From: Apophysomyces variabilis
Lineage: Eukaryota; Mucoromycota; Mucoromycetes; Mucorales; Mucoraceae
Reading direction: 5' to 3'
DNA length: 33,743 nt
Assembly: GCA_002749535.1 (NCBI GenBank)
Contig: MZZL01000011.1
Location: 1 to 33,743, forward strand
Under the pieces are notes generated by a model that worked only from the letters and a program-made list of their open reading frames with translations, was not told the origin of the DNA and made no database searches. Below are positions 9,313 to 19,927 of this stretch, in pieces; positions within the stretch are counted from its first letter, which is position 1; every line of letters starts with the position of its first letter. The position numbers and the translations under genes were made by a program.

Positions 9313-10420
9313 TTTCTGCATGAAAAGCAAATTACAAGATATCAAGAACATAATGTTACATACTGAAGAAGAGAAAAACTGCTTTGAAATCAAAGAGCAT
9401 ATATAAGAACTCCTACTAATAGAACTTATAGAAGAATTTCAAACATATCATTCAAAAACCCATATTCCCAAAGAAGCCCACTTAAAGTCCTCTATTTCTC
9501 AGGAATGGTATTGGAAACAACTCACATATAAATTTGCACTAAAGTTTACAAGCAATCAAGCCCCATATTTGGTTCATCTAGTCCAAGCTTTAACCAAAAC
9601 AAATTAAGAAATACTGAAAGAACAAAGCATAGAAGAACTACTAACAACTGGAATTCATTTGCCACTGCTAGACACTTACAAGGATGATTGTATGACAAGT
9701 ATTATTGATAACTATATTATGGCTATGGGACAATACTTGAATTTTTATATAACAATAGAAGAAAGAGATCTTTCAGTAGCTGTATCTTTCCTTTGAAGTC
9801 CTGCTCTCACTTGATAGAATCAATTGGTAATAGATGACTGCGCCCTAACAACGTAGACTGCCTTTAAGAGGGAACTGACAACACAGTTCTGACCTGCATA
9901 CTCAGTATAAACTACTCATCATCAACTTAGAGAATTATGACAAACGCAGACTGTAGCTGATTATGTAGATGCCTTCCAAGACATCCTTCTGAAATTACTT
10001 TCTGTAACTGATGATGAAGCATTAGATCATTTCATATCTGGATTACAACCTGCAGTATACAGCCATATTATGAAAAGGGACCCAAGTGACTTTGACAATG
10101 CTGTTTGAGTCGCTTTAGCATATGAAACTGGCCGTTGCTTCAGTTACAATAGTTTACTTAATTCTGAACAAACATGCAGTAATGTACAAAATGATAATGT
10201 CATACTGATGGATTTGAATGCATTGGTTGCAGCAATGATTCAGCAACTAAACTTCACCAGACAAAGACTAGGATCGACATCCATTAGTAACTAGAGATCT
10301 ACCCTATCAAATATTATTTGTCATTGGTATGGAAAACGAGGCTATATACTGAAACATTGTCATGAGCATGCTTATACCTTTTGGGACATGGATATGCAAC
10401 GTCGTCAAGGCTACTGACCT
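9305..10420 (+). pseudogene. Gag of element G
   Basis: Translations in the plus frames show a gag-like protein broken by many stops: FALKFTSNQAPYLVHLVQAL, later VADYVDAFQDILLKL, EALDHFISGLQPAVYSHI and a degenerate knuckle CHWYGKRGYILKHC. In that knuckle the second Cys and the His have both become Tyr (TGT to TAT, CAT to TAT), so it should not bind zinc. The frame runs into the protease reading frame near 10440. It would have formed the particle shell. Confidence 0.78.
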
Positions 10421-10441
10421 GTATAGGCTCAGGTTCATACA

Positions 10442-11047
10442 ATGATAGCACAAGAAGAAAGCGCAGGAGGGGGATATGAAGATAGCAATATATCTAGTGA
10501 AATAAAGGATCAGACTTTATTAAACTATGCTGAACACCTTTCTTTGCCATTTAAGGATATATCTATAATCTCTTCTAATTCACACTTCTTTCAAGCAATG
10601 AATGCAATAGCTACTAACAGCCTACCACTATATAAATTCATGGTGGCAGGAAAACATTTTCTAGCGCTTATTGACAGTGGAGCCAGTATGAAATATATAA
10701 GTCATCAGGTTGTACCATTTGCAAAGGTGTCAAGTCTCATAAGTAAACAATCTGTAGAAACAGCGAATGGACAACTTTCTAGTATCACAGAAAAAGTAGT
10801 ACTCTCTGGTTTGTTAGGCGACTATCAAACAACGTTGAAAGCCTTTGTATTCAAGTCAAAGTTTGATATTATTCTGGATAATACCTGGCTCCAGCAAGTC
10901 TCTCTAACGCCAAACTGGTCTGAGCACATGTGGACAATCCAGGATGGTCAGCAAACATATGTACTATATCCAGCTGGATTAACTAAAGGTTCTTCTGAGG
11001 CTGCCTATTTGTTATTATCTGCCAAACAAGTTGAAAAAATGCTATAA
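10442..11047 (+). CDS. Aspartic protease segment of element G
   Basis: A 201-codon open stretch carries the retropepsin motif ALIDSGASMKYISHQV and the downstream block FKSKFDIILDNTWLQQV, aligned with the protease of element F (LLDSGASATYVS; DLIIECDWIKEM). The role is cleavage of the gag-pol precursor. The apparent start Met is internal to an older gag-pol frame rather than a genuine start. A TAA at 11045-11047 separates it from the polymerase lead-in, which continues in the same frame. Confidence 0.8.
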   Translation: MIAQEESAGGGYEDSNISSEIKDQTLLNYAEHLSLPFKDISIISSNSHFFQAMNAIATNSLPLYKFMVAGKHFLALIDSGASMKYISHQVVPFAKVSSLISKQSVETANGQLSSITEKVVLSGLLGDYQTTLKAFVFKSKFDIILDNTWLQQVSLTPNWSEHMWTIQDGQQTYVLYPAGLTKGSSEAAYLLLSAKQVEKML

Positions 11048-11268
11048 AAGGATCAAGCTCAATACTTCTTGGTATATATGCAAGAGTTTCTAGATGACAA
11101 AACTATAGATAATGATTGGATCAAACCTTTTATATCTGAATTCCTAGATATTTTTGCTGAAGATATGACAGGGCTTCCACTAGAATGTGAGGTCCAACAT
11201 ATGATCAATACACCTGGAGCAATGCCAATTAATCAACTGCCATACAAGATGAGTCTTCAGGAGCTAGA
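11048..11268 (+). pseudogene. Start of reverse transcriptase, element G
   Basis: The frame continues after the stop with FISEFLDIFAEDMTGLPLE, INTPGAMPINQLPYKMSL and QELD. This matches the LPGLPPE-to-PYKMSL lead-in of element F. It is interrupted exactly at 11268 by the CACTG terminus of element A and resumes at 16995. Confidence 0.85.
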
Positions 11269-11345
11269 CACTGTAGTAGAGTAGGCGTTTTATTTACATT
11301 TTACCCCTGGGTAATATATGAGGTTTTACCCACTTTTTCATAGAA
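11269..11345 (+). repeat. Left terminal inverted repeat and subterminal sites of A
   Basis: The terminus CACTGTAGT is followed by GGCGTTTTATTTACATTTTACCC, written here as GGCGTTTTAT and ACATTTTACCC, then inverted copies (GGGTAATA, TTTTACCCAC). The TTTTACCC core is the same as in the right-end array at 16858-16970. Confidence 0.85.
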
Positions 11346-11392
11346 GGAGCAATCTTCAGTATTATTTAGTCTCTTCCTCCCCCCAAAAGTTG

Positions 11393-11525
11393 TAACTGCA
11401 GCAAATGTATATAATAATAGGTAACCACAACAAATATATATGACAATAAGTAACTGCAGCTAGCATATATAATAATAAGTTACCGCAGCAAACGTATATA
11501 ACAATAAGTTATCACAGCAATAAAC
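11393..11525 (+). repeat. 29-bp tandem repeat, about 4.5 copies
   Basis: Four adjacent units follow the pattern TAACTGCAGCAAATGTATA plus TAATAATAG, then a partial fifth. The units differ from each other at a few sites. It lies between the left terminus and the transposase start of element A and may be a second class of binding site or promoter material. Confidence 0.85.
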
Positions 11526-11563
11526 TGCCATTTGCACTTTTTTATCTTTTCTTTCCATTGCTC

Positions 11564-14500
11564 ATGCCTTCTAACCAATTAGTTAAATGCCGATGCTCTA
11601 ATTGCAGACAATGCAATTGCGATAGAGATTACTGTCTTATAATGCAAAGATTAAGAAATGAACATGAATGAAGAGATCTCATTGCAGCTACTCTTACTGG
11701 TATAGAGAAAAAAGTTACTAAACTATATCTTTAGAATTTAACCTTTTTCTTATCAGCTAACAACGAAGTGAGCATTATAAACAATTCACTTGCTCAGGAC
11801 AATATAAACATAGATAATGGTATGTTTATGATGACTGACACTTTACATTATCAGTTTATTAATAAATAAATAATAACATATAATTCTTAGAGTTTGAATT
11901 GCTTGACAATGACAATGAGGCTGATGTCAACATCAAAGATCTTGATTTCCATAGTGAAAATAAAGAAGTAGATATTATACAGGAACTTGAGTTTGGGATT
12001 ATTGATGAACTTAAGTATATGGATGAAGAAGAGCTTGTAGAAAGTGAAACTGAAATTGAAGCAGGAGCGGTTCTAATAGGTAGCGTTTTCCTTATTATGT
12101 TGAAATAGAATACTCACTGTTTTATTTGATTAGTGAACTTTGTTGAACCATTTAGCTTTATCACACTTTTTACAGTATAGTTTCAGTTGTTCTTTATTGT
12201 TGGAAGAGGCATGGCTATTTTCATTCAGTTCCTCAATAAGCTCCTTTATGCCTTTGGTCATAACTTTCAATTTCTATCCACTATTGAAAGTTTCTGTCAG
12301 CAGATTAGATTCAACTCATTTACTAGCCACTTACAAAAGTATGTGATGTGCCCAAAGTGTCATTCACTGTACCTCCCTCAAGATACATCTGATAAGTGTG
12401 CCTTCATCTGCTTCTCTAATCATTCACAAGAAAGAGAGCATAGCAAGACTTGTAATCAACTGCTCTTTAAATCTGCATCAAATGGTAGCTTACTAAAATC
12501 ATCGCTTTGCAAGAAATTCCTTTACAACTTTATCATGGACAACTTATGCATGTTGTTCCAAAGACCAGATTTTAAAAGGAAAATTGAAGAATGGCAAAAT
12601 TATAGAACATTTGAAAACACTTTGTCAGATATTTACAATAGCATAATTTGGCAATCTATACTTGACAAACATAACAAACCATTTGTTGATCATCAAAGGT
12701 CTTTGCTTCTTTCCATGAACGTTGACTAGTTTAAACTATTCTGAGGCTTGCAATATTCTTATAAAGCTATATACATTGCAATAAATAACTTACCTTGCAG
12801 TGAGCGCTTTAAGCCTCACAATATCATACTAGTCAGTGTTATTCCAAGGCCAACTGAGCTGAGTACATATGAAATGAACAACTATTTAAAGCCTTTAGTC
12901 AAAGAGCTGAATACGTTGTACCTCAGCATGAGAATGTCTACTTACTGTTACCAAGAACCTATCACCATGCATGCTGCATTGTATATGAGTGCATGTGACA
13001 TTTCAGCAGCAAGAAAAATAAATAGTTTTACCTTGCATGCAAGCACTCATAGATATCACAAGTGCAATTGACAATTCAATGTGATTCTGGGAGTGTTATT
13101 CATAGATTACTCAGAGTTTAACATAGAAAGTTAGATACTATAAACAAGAGAGGATAATATTTAACATGCTGAAAGTTGGCTTTATGCATCTATAGAACAG
13201 GAATAGAAGAGATTAGAAAAAGCTACAAGAACACAGTAGACTGCACTGCATGAGCTTTCTTACTTTGATGCTGTAAAATTTACCATTGTGGATCCAATGT
13301 ACAACTTATTTCTGGATACTGCCAAATGAATGACGGAAGTATAGACAAATGAAGGCTTTTTTCTAGAAAGACAGCTTACAGCTATGCAAAAGCTTGCCAA
13401 TAGTGTTCTTCCTCTGCTACAGTTTCCAAACCTCATGCAAAAAATGTTGAAAACTTCCCTAGTGTAAAAGCAGATGAAGGGAAGTCATGGTACTTAGTTT
13501 ATTCGCCTTATGTGTTATCCAAAGTGCTTTCTGCTGAACATCTCTCAAACTGAATACATTTTGTTGATGCATGCCACCTACTCATTAAACCATCCATTAC
13601 AATTGATAAGGTTAATAGCGCCCACCAATGTCTACTTCGCTTTTGTTAAGGCAATGAATGGTTATATGGAAATACACAGATTACTCCAAACTAACATCTG
13701 TACATGCATTTGTGAGAAAGCATTCTTAACTTTGGTCCTATCTATGCTTTCTAGGTTTTCAGTTTTGAACGTTATAACGGCCTTCTGGCAGATTTAGACA
13801 CAAGCTATAAAGGTTCTTTTGAAAGTACTTTTCTTAATAGATTCCTTGAGCAAACTTACGCCATAGATTTTCTTCAACAGGTTTTAACACAAATTAGCAA
13901 TAATCAGAACCAGCTTAACCTTTTAAAAGACTTGATCAACAATTCATCTTCTAGTACAACCACTGCTCAGCTTTCATTAGAGGATCATTTTGATCCTGTT
14001 TACTTTGTACAAATGTCCACAACCATTAAACACGCCACTGAGTATGAGCCTCTTCCTCCTAATGCGTTTTCATTATCTTTCAAGAAGGTTCACATAAGTC
14101 CCAATCATTACTATGCTTTGATCAAGTTTTACAAGATGGTGTATCTAACAATGACCCTGGTCCATTACCTTTAAGCAAACTAGCAAAGTACTATTGTTGA
14201 CCATACTATAAGTAAATTCAATACTTTGAGACTATATAGTCAACTCTTTTGCTGTACTAAAGGCCGTTTACAATGAGGATCGTATGTGCAAGTTCTTTTT
14301 GAGACTGAGTCAAGTCTTATTTTAAGCGCCTATCCTTGCAAAATCCTATACTATTTCAAACATAAACTCTTCATAAACAGTGGATTAACTGAACATGTCT
14401 TTGCAATGGTGCACTGGTACAAAGTATATACTGGCCAACAAGCTTATGAAAATAAGAGTATTAAGATTTGGTATGACAAGTTTAGTCCTTTAGATGAGCA

Positions 14501-14615
14501 TTGCATTTTGCCAGTTCATCATATCCATTCTCATATAGCAATTGCCAAAGAAAAGACTCATCATTCAGATGAAAACCTTATTGTCATTCCTCTGCAAAAC
14601 TGTTCTCAACTCTGA
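11564..14615 (+). pseudogene. Tnp2/Plavaka-like CACTA transposase of element A, decayed
   Basis: The reading starts at ATG 11564 with a Cys-rich N-terminus (CRCSNCRQCNC), then an acidic stretch (11899-12108), a second Cys-containing part (YVMCPKCHSLYLP), and the transposase core. The core contains LSDIYNSIIWQS, LSMNVD, YIAINNLPCSERF, IILVSVIPRPTE, AACDI-like MSACDISAARKI, HKCN, LSYFDAVKFTIVDPMYNLFL and, near the end, HWYKVYTG, VHHIHSHIA and LIVIPLQNC. These are the ordered blocks of fungal Tnp2-type transposases: VDP is the catalytic Asp block (normally VDPMHNLFLG, here Tyr for His). More than a dozen stops and several shifts kill it, the first being a TGA directly after NEHE. Confidence 0.85.
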
Positions 14616-15702
14616 AGAATTGATAGTAATATTGTGTGTTTCAAAACGTTTTTATTTCTATTATTACAAGTTAGCACTTTCAATATCATTAAATAAACGT
14701 CATTTATGTACCTTATTTGCACATCCAAGATGGCATTTCTGTAGGGCATTCCAACTTCACTTTTTCTATATGGTTGGTGTAGAACTTTTTTGTTGATGGG
14801 CAGAGCCCATCTAGCGATTCCAGGCACTCATTTGCCTTCTAGAAATTATTAGTACAGATCATGGACAGTCACAGAATACTTACCTGGTCTGACCTCCAAT
14901 GCAGACGTTTAACATGTAAGGATGAGCTATCCTCACCATCAGATTCTTCTATAGACATATAGTCTCATAAAAGGAGGCGCTCAACATCACCTGCAAAGTG
15001 CTCTTCAAACTCTTCTTTATGTTTGGAGAGCGCCTCCATCCTATGTGTCAGTTTCTAAATGGCGAATAAAGTTAGATTTCAAATTTAAAAGAAGTTTGCC
15101 ATACTCTTGTCACACACTAATAGCAGTATCTTCCCTTCTGTGTCTCCTTTTTCTTCTCTGCTAAAACAGCAGACCTCTTTTTTATATTTCTGAAATAGTT
15201 ATGCAGCATTATACAAAGTTTTTTGCCATACTGCATAACCTGATTGCCTGGCAACCTTTGGTGAACATATTCTTCAACTTGCACTATTACTGAGTTATTA
15301 GCTTCAGAATTAAAGAGTTTGTTGAGCTTGTACCCTTTGTCTTCCTTGGCCAGTTCAGCAATGTACTGGCGAATGACCCTTATATTCACAGATTAACAAC
15401 ACTTATTAGTTACAGTTCATACCCAGATTTAACACACTTACAGACAATTCAGAGTCATTGGATCGCCTAGAACACTCTGTAACAGATTGTGTCAACACAC
15501 TGAATTCCATGATGTTAGATGTAGTGTCCTGGCTTTGCTGCTCCTGCAGCACGCTTATTTGTCAATAAAATTCAGCTCTAAGATCTGAAGTAAGATCATG
15601 AAACTCATCCCTTAGAAGACTAATTTGATGGCACAGTTGCTGATTACTAGGTACATAGTTTGAAGGGATTTCATTAGAGGATGCTTCATTGGAAGAGGAC
15701 AT
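14606..15702 (-). pseudogene. Second gene of element A, unrecognised
   Basis: On the minus strand an ATG at 15702 opens MSSSNEASSNEIPSNYV, a Ser/Asn-rich start followed by a possible coiled-coil (HQISLLRDEFHDLTSDLRAE). After an intron-like gap with GTAAGT at 15441 comes a better conserved 15117-15389 segment (RQYIAELAKEDKGYKLNKLF, VIVQVEEYVHQRLPGN). Near 14700-14870 come LDGLCPSTKKFYTNHI and CPTEMPSWMC. A TGA after RAEFY and a TAG after RYCY break it, and exact splice points are unclear. It converges on the transposase gene. By position it may be the TnpA-like DNA-binding partner found in CACTA elements; that is inference. Confidence 0.5.
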
Positions 15703-16839
15703 TTGGTTGGAAGATATTTCTTAATGCATATGAATAAGTTAAGTACTTTATTCTCTGTATAATGTGTCTTACTTTGGCAGACAAGAAAACAAACTAATAA
15801 ATGTAAAACATAAAGGGTATAACAGTGTATGCACAATTCCCAAAAACTGTATAAATATTTTTATCACATGCCTCTAGGAATTTTTTTTCTTTTTTATGGG
15901 GTTATTTGCGTTTTCTTTTTACTTATCCTTTTCTTTCACAAACTTTTTCCTCTGCTTTTTTTCATTCTATGGCGTTTTCAGTACTTCTTCATCAGCAAAC
16001 TCACTTTCATAATGTTGATGATATATTATCCTAATGATATACATCCTTGACTTGAAAGCATGTTCTTTACTGGTAAGCTTTTATTTTCATTTGACAGCAT
16101 CTCATTCTTTTTTTTTTCTTTTGATAGCTGATATAATTGCAACGTCATAGAAAAGCTTGCTTCTTACTTTTAACTAAGGTATTTTGATTGACTGACCTAA
16201 ATATTACTAATCTTGACTTTTCATTTGTTCTATAGAGTAGCTTTTTCTTTCTTTAAAAAATGTAAATAGAGAAACATAATATATATTTTAATGGTATAGA
16301 TATTTTTCTATGTTGTAACTTGATTACTCATCAATATAATCTTTTGTAGGCCTACATATGATGCTGCCGTTCATTATTGCTATGCTATCTTAGGTATGTT
16401 AACATGTTAGATTTTAGTATGACTTACTAATTATCATTTTTAAGCGTTTAATAATTAGGTAAGATTATATAGATCTAATCGTAAAGTTAGATACCTGTTT
16501 ATACATTATATTATATATCTTTAATAAAATAAAAATGTTTGTTTTCTCTATATATAAGGCTAAAGAAGTATTCTTGTACATGATAAAGAAGTATATTTTA
16601 TTAGCTAAAATAATGAATGCAATAAAAAGAACATCTAATTAGAAAGACTAGATAAGAATCATTAGCTCCAATAGCATATATTGTTGTAAGCAAGTTAATT
16701 TAATAAAAGAGCTTAAAGAAAAGAATATAGTCAAATAGAATTCTAATATTAGTTGTTAAACGCATACAACTTAGTCCAATAGCATTAATATAATTATGTC
16801 TGACATACTGTTTTATCCAATTAATAACAGTATAGAAGA
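15703..16839. other. Non-coding right arm of element A
   Basis: AT-rich sequence with T-runs, colinear with 950-2100 of fragment D. No convincing protein is encoded on either strand. Being conserved between two element copies, it may hold the promoter of the minus-strand gene. Confidence 0.6.
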
Positions 16840-16991
16840 TAGATGAAATGTAGATAAAATGTGGGTAAAAGGTACGTTTCACCCACTTGTCAAAAGTTTT
16901 ACCTACTGGGTAAAATGTGGGTAAAATGTGGGTAATATTTGACATTTTACCCAGATTTTACCTAGGATAAAACGTCCTTTCAACTGCAGTG
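16840..16991. repeat. Right subterminal array and terminus of element A
   Basis: Direct GGGTAAAATGT units at 16858-16940 are mixed with inverted copies (TTTCACCCAC, TTTTACCTAC, ATTTTACCCAG, ATTTTACCTAG). The array ends in AAAACGTCC and ACTGCAGTG at 16991. It has the same core as the left end of A. Confidence 0.88.
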
Positions 16992-16994
16992 AGA

Positions 16995-18549
16995 TGAGTT
17001 ATGGTGACAGTTGGATAAATTACTATAAAAAGGCTATATCCAAGCCAGCTCATCTCTATGGAATGCTCTAATCTTATTTGTCAAGAAAAAGAATGGGAAG
17101 ATGTGCATGTGCATTGATTACTATGCATTGAACAAGGTTATAATCTAGCAAAGTCATCTATTACTAAGAATTAATGAATGTCTTAACTGGCTCCAAGGTG
17201 CTCATTACTTCTCATTGCTCGACCTAAAATCTGAATATCATTAAGTAAGAATATAGCCAAGTTATGTTTCAAAGACAACGTTCAATACTTGTTATGGCCA
17301 GTTTAAGTTTCTGGTACTTCCATTCAGATTAATGAATGCTCCATTCACATTCCAAAGATTAATGAACTCTGTATTACATGACTGTCTTGACAAGTTTGTC
17401 TTGGTCTATCTGGATGATATTCTGGTATTTAGCAAGACTAAGGAAGAATATACGACCCATGTATGACATGTACTTAAGAAATTGCAAAAAGCCAAATTAA
17501 TCATGAATCAGAAGAAATGCATGTTTGCAAAAATGGAACTTAACTTCTTGGATTTTAATGTATCAAGTAAAAGAATTCTGCCATCTCAACAAAAGGTCAA
17601 AACTATCCAGGACTGGCTAGTTCTTACTAATGTACAAGAGGTATGACAGTTTATTAGATTGGTGCAACACTACCAACAGTTCATCCCTAGCTTTGCAACT
17701 ATTATAACCTTGATCATAAACTTGACTAAGGGTACAAGAGTGAAGCAATGGCCCATTGAATAGACATAACAATGCCAATATAGTTTTAACTTACTCAAAA
17801 ACAAGCTTGTTTAGGCACTAGTCTTACAATCACTCAACATATCAAAACTATTTTGAATTGAGACAGATACTTCAGACTATGGCATTGATGATGTCCTCTT
17901 GCAAACAGACAATGAAGGAAATTGGCATCTAGTGGCTTTTAAGTCAAAGAAGCTCTTAATGGTGGAATATATGTACTCAGCCTAGGAAAGAGAACTTCTT
18001 AATATTCTTTATACTCTGCGTATATAGAGGTGTTTCATTGACAGCACTGAATGGAACTATATAGTTTACATGGATCATATGTCATTACAATGAAAAACGT
18101 TCATATTCATAAAAAATTAATATAAAAATAATAATAAATATATTACTATATATTTATATATACTAATAAAGTCATAAATAATTATCAAATAATGATAATT
18201 TATAAAATTACAAATAATTGTAAAATAACAAAAATATAATAAATGTTAATCAAATATAAAATTATATAATATTTGACATTGTTATTTTATATACTAATGT
18301 TATTTTTAAGGTAATATAAACGTTTCTCAATAGTTATATAGTCAGAAACATCCTACCCCCTGCTTAGTATAATGGATTAATGAGTTGGAATCTTATAATT
18401 CTAATATCTAATACAAGCCTGGTGCAGAAAACATAGTATCAGATATGCTATCTCGAGTTGATGGTATTAATTGTGAACCTGCTTTAGAAAGTATCAAGCC
18501 AAAATACTTATATACAGTGATCATTCCAGATAATAACAAGGACCTGATC
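16995..18549 (+). pseudogene. Reverse transcriptase-RNase H of element G, second half
   Basis: After element A the frame continues with [67 protein letters not shown] and the active-site LVYLDDILVFSK near 17400-17435. Then come the connection (IPSFATIITLI), RNase H (TDTSDYGIDDVLLQ, VAFKSKKLL), a break by the MITE, and YKPGAENIVSDMLSRVDG. YLDD is intact. About ten in-frame stops occur; the first, TGA, replaces an expected Arg codon. The frame ends near 18549 at IIPDNNKDL, where CACTA element C starts. Confidence 0.88.
18092..18328. mobile_element. 237-bp MITE in RNase H of element G
   Basis: The left end GAAAAACGTTCATATT and the complement of the right end, GAGAAACGTTTATATT, match at 14 of 16 positions. 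Flanks are AAT on both sides (18089-18091 and 18329-18331). Removing the insert and one AAT brings MSLQ back in frame with YSQKHP, the expected RNase H reading. The interior is over 85% A/T, encodes nothing and has several short inverted repeats. I cannot name its superfamily; the 3-bp duplication would fit a PIF/Harbinger- or CACTA-like source. Confidence 0.85.
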
Positions 18550-18568
18550 TATTACAGTAATAGGATTT

Positions 18569-18778
18569 ACTTAAAGTAAAGAAAGTCTACTGAAAGTAGT
18601 AAAAGTCTACTAAAAACAGTGAAAGTCTACTGAAAGTAAAGAAAGGTTCACTTAAAGTAGTGAAAGTTCACTAAAAATAGGGAAAGGTTCACTTAAAGTA
18701 GTGAAAGTTCACTGAAAATAAGGAAAGGTTCACTTAAAGTAGGGAAGATTCACTGAAAATAGGGAAGCGTTTATTGTA
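18569..18778. repeat. Subterminal array 1 of element C
   Basis: Repeats of ACTGAAAGTAGTGAAAG, ACTTAAAGTAGTG and ACTGAAAATAGGGAAAGG recur about every 19-21 bp (often as a roughly 40-bp pair). The core ACTNAAAGTAGTGAAA matches that of element B. They are probably binding sites of the element's DNA-binding protein. Confidence 0.85.
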
Positions 18779-18999
18779 TTAAGATGGATAATAGATCAGA
18801 CACAGAGATTCAAATAAGAGAATACATTGAGACTGATGTTTATTCCTGAAAAAAGGATTATAAACTAAGAACCTATATCTAATGATTAAAGAATAAATCT
18901 TTTGTAATGGAGATTATATCTCTGAAACAAGTCCAATTGATATATGTAAAGGATATAGCTTATGAATCTACCTTAATACACTTTATCAGAATATCACAG
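18779..18999. other. Unique spacer between the two arrays of element C
   Basis: About 220 bp of non-repetitive sequence separates two arrays of the same motif. One frame reads TEIQIREYIETDVYS before a stop. I cannot assign it; it may be promoter sequence, a captured fragment or a small insertion. Confidence 0.45.
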
Positions 19000-19365
19000 C
19001 GTTCACTTAAAGTAGTGAAACTCTATTAAAAGTAGGAAAAGGTTCACTTAAAGTAGTGGAACTCCACTGAAAGTAGGGAAAGGTTTATTTAAATTAGTAA
19101 AAGTTCACTAAAAATAGGGAAAGTCTACTGAAAGTAGTGAAAGTTCATTGAAAATAGGAAAGCGCTCACTTAAAGTAGTGAAACTCTATTGAAAGTAGGG
19201 AAAGGTTCATTTAAAGTAGTAAAAGTTCACTGAAAATAGAGAAAGGTTCATTTAAAGTAGGGAAAATTCACTGAAAATAGGAAAGGTCCACTGAAAGTAG
19301 TAAAAGTTCACTGAAAATAGGGAAGCACTCATTTAAAGTAGTAAAACTCCACTGATATTAGGGAT
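19000..19365. repeat. Subterminal array 2 of element C
   Basis: About 18 further copies of the ACT(T/G)AAAGTAGTGAAA and ACTGAAAATAGGGAAA units, in the same direction as array 1. The last recognisable unit is near 19350. Confidence 0.85.
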
Positions 19366-19927
19366 CTTTAGTAATGTTTGCAAAGTCATTCAGAAGACTG
19401 CATATTCATATGACAGGCGACAACTCAATTAGTTGAAAGCATCACTCTTTTCCTTTTTGATCTGAATTTGACATGCCTAAAAACTAAACTTGGCTCACTT
19501 CTGCTCTTACAGGTACCATATACTCTCAATGTCAGTGGCTAGCTACTAGTAGTAACCCTTTGCAGAAGATAACTGATAAGCTGATGACTATAGTTGACTT
19601 TGGCATGCTGTATATATTAGTGCTACATAAGATTCTCCAAAATAATAACGTCAACAAACTGTAGTTAAAGCAAACATACTAATTACTAGGACTTAAAATG
19701 ATAACAGGCAATTTTGTCAGAAGTAAGTTTTATGAAACAAAGATATTCAAGCAATGTCTAATCTATAAATTCTATACAGTGAAGAAAAACAAAGAAGAGA
19801 AATGGAAATTTTTGGGGGTTAGGAAAAGGACAGCAAATAAAAAAGTAAACAAGAAGAAACAAAATAAGAGACCCAAGAGGGGGGAAGAGAGCAAAAAATA
19901 TAGAAATACAGAAGAAAAAAAAAGTAA
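19366..19927. other. Non-coding interval in element C
   Basis: No supported gene. The purine-rich 19790-19927 part resembles the A/G-rich stretch directly after the transposase stop of element B (21830-21945), so it is probably the transposase 3' untranslated region. Confidence 0.55.

Larger units (their letters stand above)
11269..16991 (+). mobile_element. CACTA (EnSpm) element A, complete, 5,723 bp
   Basis: The left end is CACTGTAGTAGAGTAGGCG and the right end, read inward on the minus strand, is CACTGCAGTTGAAAGGACG; both continue into TTTTAT and TTTTACCC repeats. The flanks carry the 3-bp duplication AGA (11266-11268 and 16992-16994). Inside are a plus-strand Tnp2-like transposase pseudogene, a minus-strand second gene and terminal repeat arrays. 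CACTA elements move by cut and paste through a DDE transposase. A is inserted in the reverse transcriptase of gypsy element G. Its right third is related to fragment D. Confidence 0.93.
9295..18549 (+). mobile_element. Ty3/gypsy retrotransposon G, split by A, a MITE and C
   Basis: Plus-strand gag, protease and the first residues of reverse transcriptase lie at 9305-11268. Reverse transcriptase and RNase H resume at 16995 and end in the post-RNase H region at about 18549. Removing CACTA element A (11269-16991) and one AGA joins ...QELD to ELW in the same frame, proving that A is an insertion in G. A 237-bp MITE and then CACTA element C cut it again. Integrase and the 3' LTR must lie beyond C, outside the window. 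All domains carry stops. Confidence 0.88.

Noticed and set aside
15829..16050. 73-codon hydrophobic frame (FFLFYGVICVFFLL)
   Set aside because: It lies in the T-rich non-coding arm of element A; the homologous stretch of D does not keep the frame open.
950..16991. Direct 1.3-kb repeat at 950-2279 and 15700-16991 as LTRs of one giant element
   Set aside because: Both copies end in the same CAGTG terminus and each is the right end of its own DNA transposon. A has its own left end and AGA duplication at 11269, and unrelated retroelements lie between.
18569..19365. Regular arrays as CRISPR
   Set aside because: The units are 19-45 bp with degenerate copies and no unique spacers of constant size, and they sit at ends of CACTA elements in eukaryotic DNA with introns.
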